This document shows, in pieces, positions 63,172 to 64,000 of a DNA stretch of 64,000 nucleotides (positions are counted from its first letter, which is position 1; each line of letters opens with the position of its first letter). Origin of the DNA: an uncultured Vampirovibrio sp. (lineage in GTDB: Bacteria > Cyanobacteriota > Vampirovibrionia > Gastranaerophilales > Gastranaerophilaceae); assembly GCA_910577515.1 (NCBI GenBank), contig CAJTLW010000006.1, positions 1-64,000 on the forward strand, read 5' to 3'. Both the position numbers and the translations under genes were made by a program. The notes under the pieces are model-generated. The model was not told where the DNA came from, did not search any database, and saw only the letters and a list, made by a program, of their open reading frames with translations.

Positions 63172-64000
63172 ATGAAAAAGATTGTTTTTAGTTTAATATT
63201 ATGCCTTGGTTTAATAGGTACGCTTTGCCCGTCTTATGCTGCGGATGACATTTTAAAGGAAAATGCAAAAAATAAAAAAGCGGAAGCTAAAGCCTTAAAA
63301 GCACAAACCAGAGCTGCAAACAAGGCAAAAAAAGCCAGAATAAGAGAGTTGAAAAAAACTTATAGAAAAAATACAAAAGAAATAAACATAATTTATGCAC
63401 TTGAACTTATGAAGGATTCACCGGCATCCGGTGCTTATGAAAAAATTATGGGGAATAACCCTACTTTAAACCCTATGAAAATAGAATATAAAAATTTGGC
63501 AGCAATAAAACCTGAATATAGAAACAATAATGCTATGTCAAAAATTAAAAGAAAAGAAATTAAAATTCTTTTAAATTCTAAACATAAAAATGCACCTTAT
63601 GAAGCACAAAGTGCAGCCCTTGCAGGAATGACAGCCCATGTGGATAAAAAGGAATCAGTAAACGAACTTGTTTATTCAAAAACTCTTGAGGCTTTTTTGT
63701 GGAACTATTATTTAAAGAAAAACCCAAATCTTAAACAAAATAAATCATCCCTTGTTGTAAGCGAAAACCGTAACTTAAGGCTTTATAAAAAATACCCGAG
63801 AAACTCAAAAGAAATTGTAACAAACATCAGAAAACAAAGAAACGATATTAAATATGTTTGGGAATCAACAGGCTATACCCATAAAGAATATACAGATAAA
63901 ATGGCAAAAATTTATGAAGCATATCTTGCTGTTGAAGAGCTTCCTGGCGTTAATCAATCAGGAGATGTGCCTGTTTTAGATTTGAAAGAAGACACCACTG
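63172..64000 (+). CDS. Exported protein, inactive member of the HExxH-like family (partial)
   Basis: The gene runs off the right edge; 276 codons are visible. AGGAG lies before the ATG at 63172. A signal peptide (MKKIVFSLILCLGLIGTLC, cut near SYA-AD) leads to a Lys/Ala-rich coil (about 30-70) and then the shared domain: NNPTLNPMKIEYKNLAAI, NAPYEAQSAALAGMTAHV, SVNEL and TLEAFLW. The HEAIH of the 61795 protein is GMTAH here, so it lacks the zinc motif. It is a tandem neighbour and paralogue of the 61795 gene. Confidence 0.72.
   Translation, partial: MKKIVFSLILCLGLIGTLCPSYAADDILKENAKNKKAEAKALKAQTRAANKAKKARIRELKKTYRKNTKEINIIYALELMKDSPASGAYEKIMGNNPTLNPMKIEYKNLAAIKPEYRNNNAMSKIKRKEIKILLNSKHKNAPYEAQSAALAGMTAHVDKKESVNELVYSKTLEAFLWNYYLKKNPNLKQNKSSLVVSENRNLRLYKKYPRNSKEIVTNIRKQRNDIKYVWESTGYTHKEYTDKMAKIYEAYLAVEELPGVNQSGDVPVLDLKEDTT

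Overview
The window is AT-rich bacterial chromosome, densely coded, from an organism that uses TGA as a stop: prfB is present with its programmed frameshift. Type IV pilin-like prepilins, FlhB, FixC/FixX, a plant-type glutamate-cysteine ligase, a GH77 glucanotransferase and many short lineage-specific exported or cytosolic proteins together fit a gut member of Vampirovibrionia (Melainabacteria, order Gastranaerophilales). This assignment is made from gene content and recollection of the lineage; no search was run. The 16S rRNA 5' half at 1-667 (minus strand) would settle it.

Layout. 1-1275: 16S rRNA start and a roughly 600 bp leader with two near-identical tandem promoters. 1276-4452: ispE and rsmA (minus), gshA-like ligase (plus). 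4534-8340: histidine kinase, single-domain response regulator and a divergent GspE/PilB-like ATPase. 8349-11599: XRE regulator divergent from a 945-residue glycine-rich prepilin, with a palindromic operator between them and a short palindromic repeat inside the prepilin leader. 11724-13486: bioD and a kinase-like protein. 13544-15748: PBP1A. 15846-24602: S10/spc ribosomal protein cluster from rpsJ to rplR (minus), lacking the usual rpsE-rpmD-rplO-secY continuation. 24776-33534: formyltransferase, endonuclease IV, a second prepilin, secG, an exported pseudopeptidase, YqeG, U32 protein, a small protein and uvrA. 33904-42044: an unknown protein, then a seven-gene minus-strand run fixC-fixX-hypothetical-TPR-dprA-topA-aroE. 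42160-48598: alaS, rsmI, cysS, purA. 48662-58373: lineage-specific genes around malQ, a sigma factor, orphan flhB, a GT10 fucosyltransferase-like enzyme and apt. 58500-64000: a hydrophobic mini-ORF with a sequestered ribosome-binding site, frameshifted prfB, hisS, and two paralogous exported proteins, one with an HExxH metallopeptidase motif.

The genes fall into a housekeeping frame (ribosome, tRNA charging, termination, rRNA methylation, DNA repair and topology) and an accessory surface layer: prepilins, exported proteins, FlhB, a sigma factor, and four otherwise unrelated proteins sharing a short N-terminal pattern (M-R/N-I ... F-G/D/K) and, for three of them, a similar upstream sequence. 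Six genes have a -10 box 6-7 nt before the ATG and no Shine-Dalgarno, which predicts leaderless mRNAs. The most novel-looking items are the polyglycine prepilin, the N-terminal-motif protein set with its upstream motif, the peptidase/pseudopeptidase trio and the hydrophobic mini-ORF.
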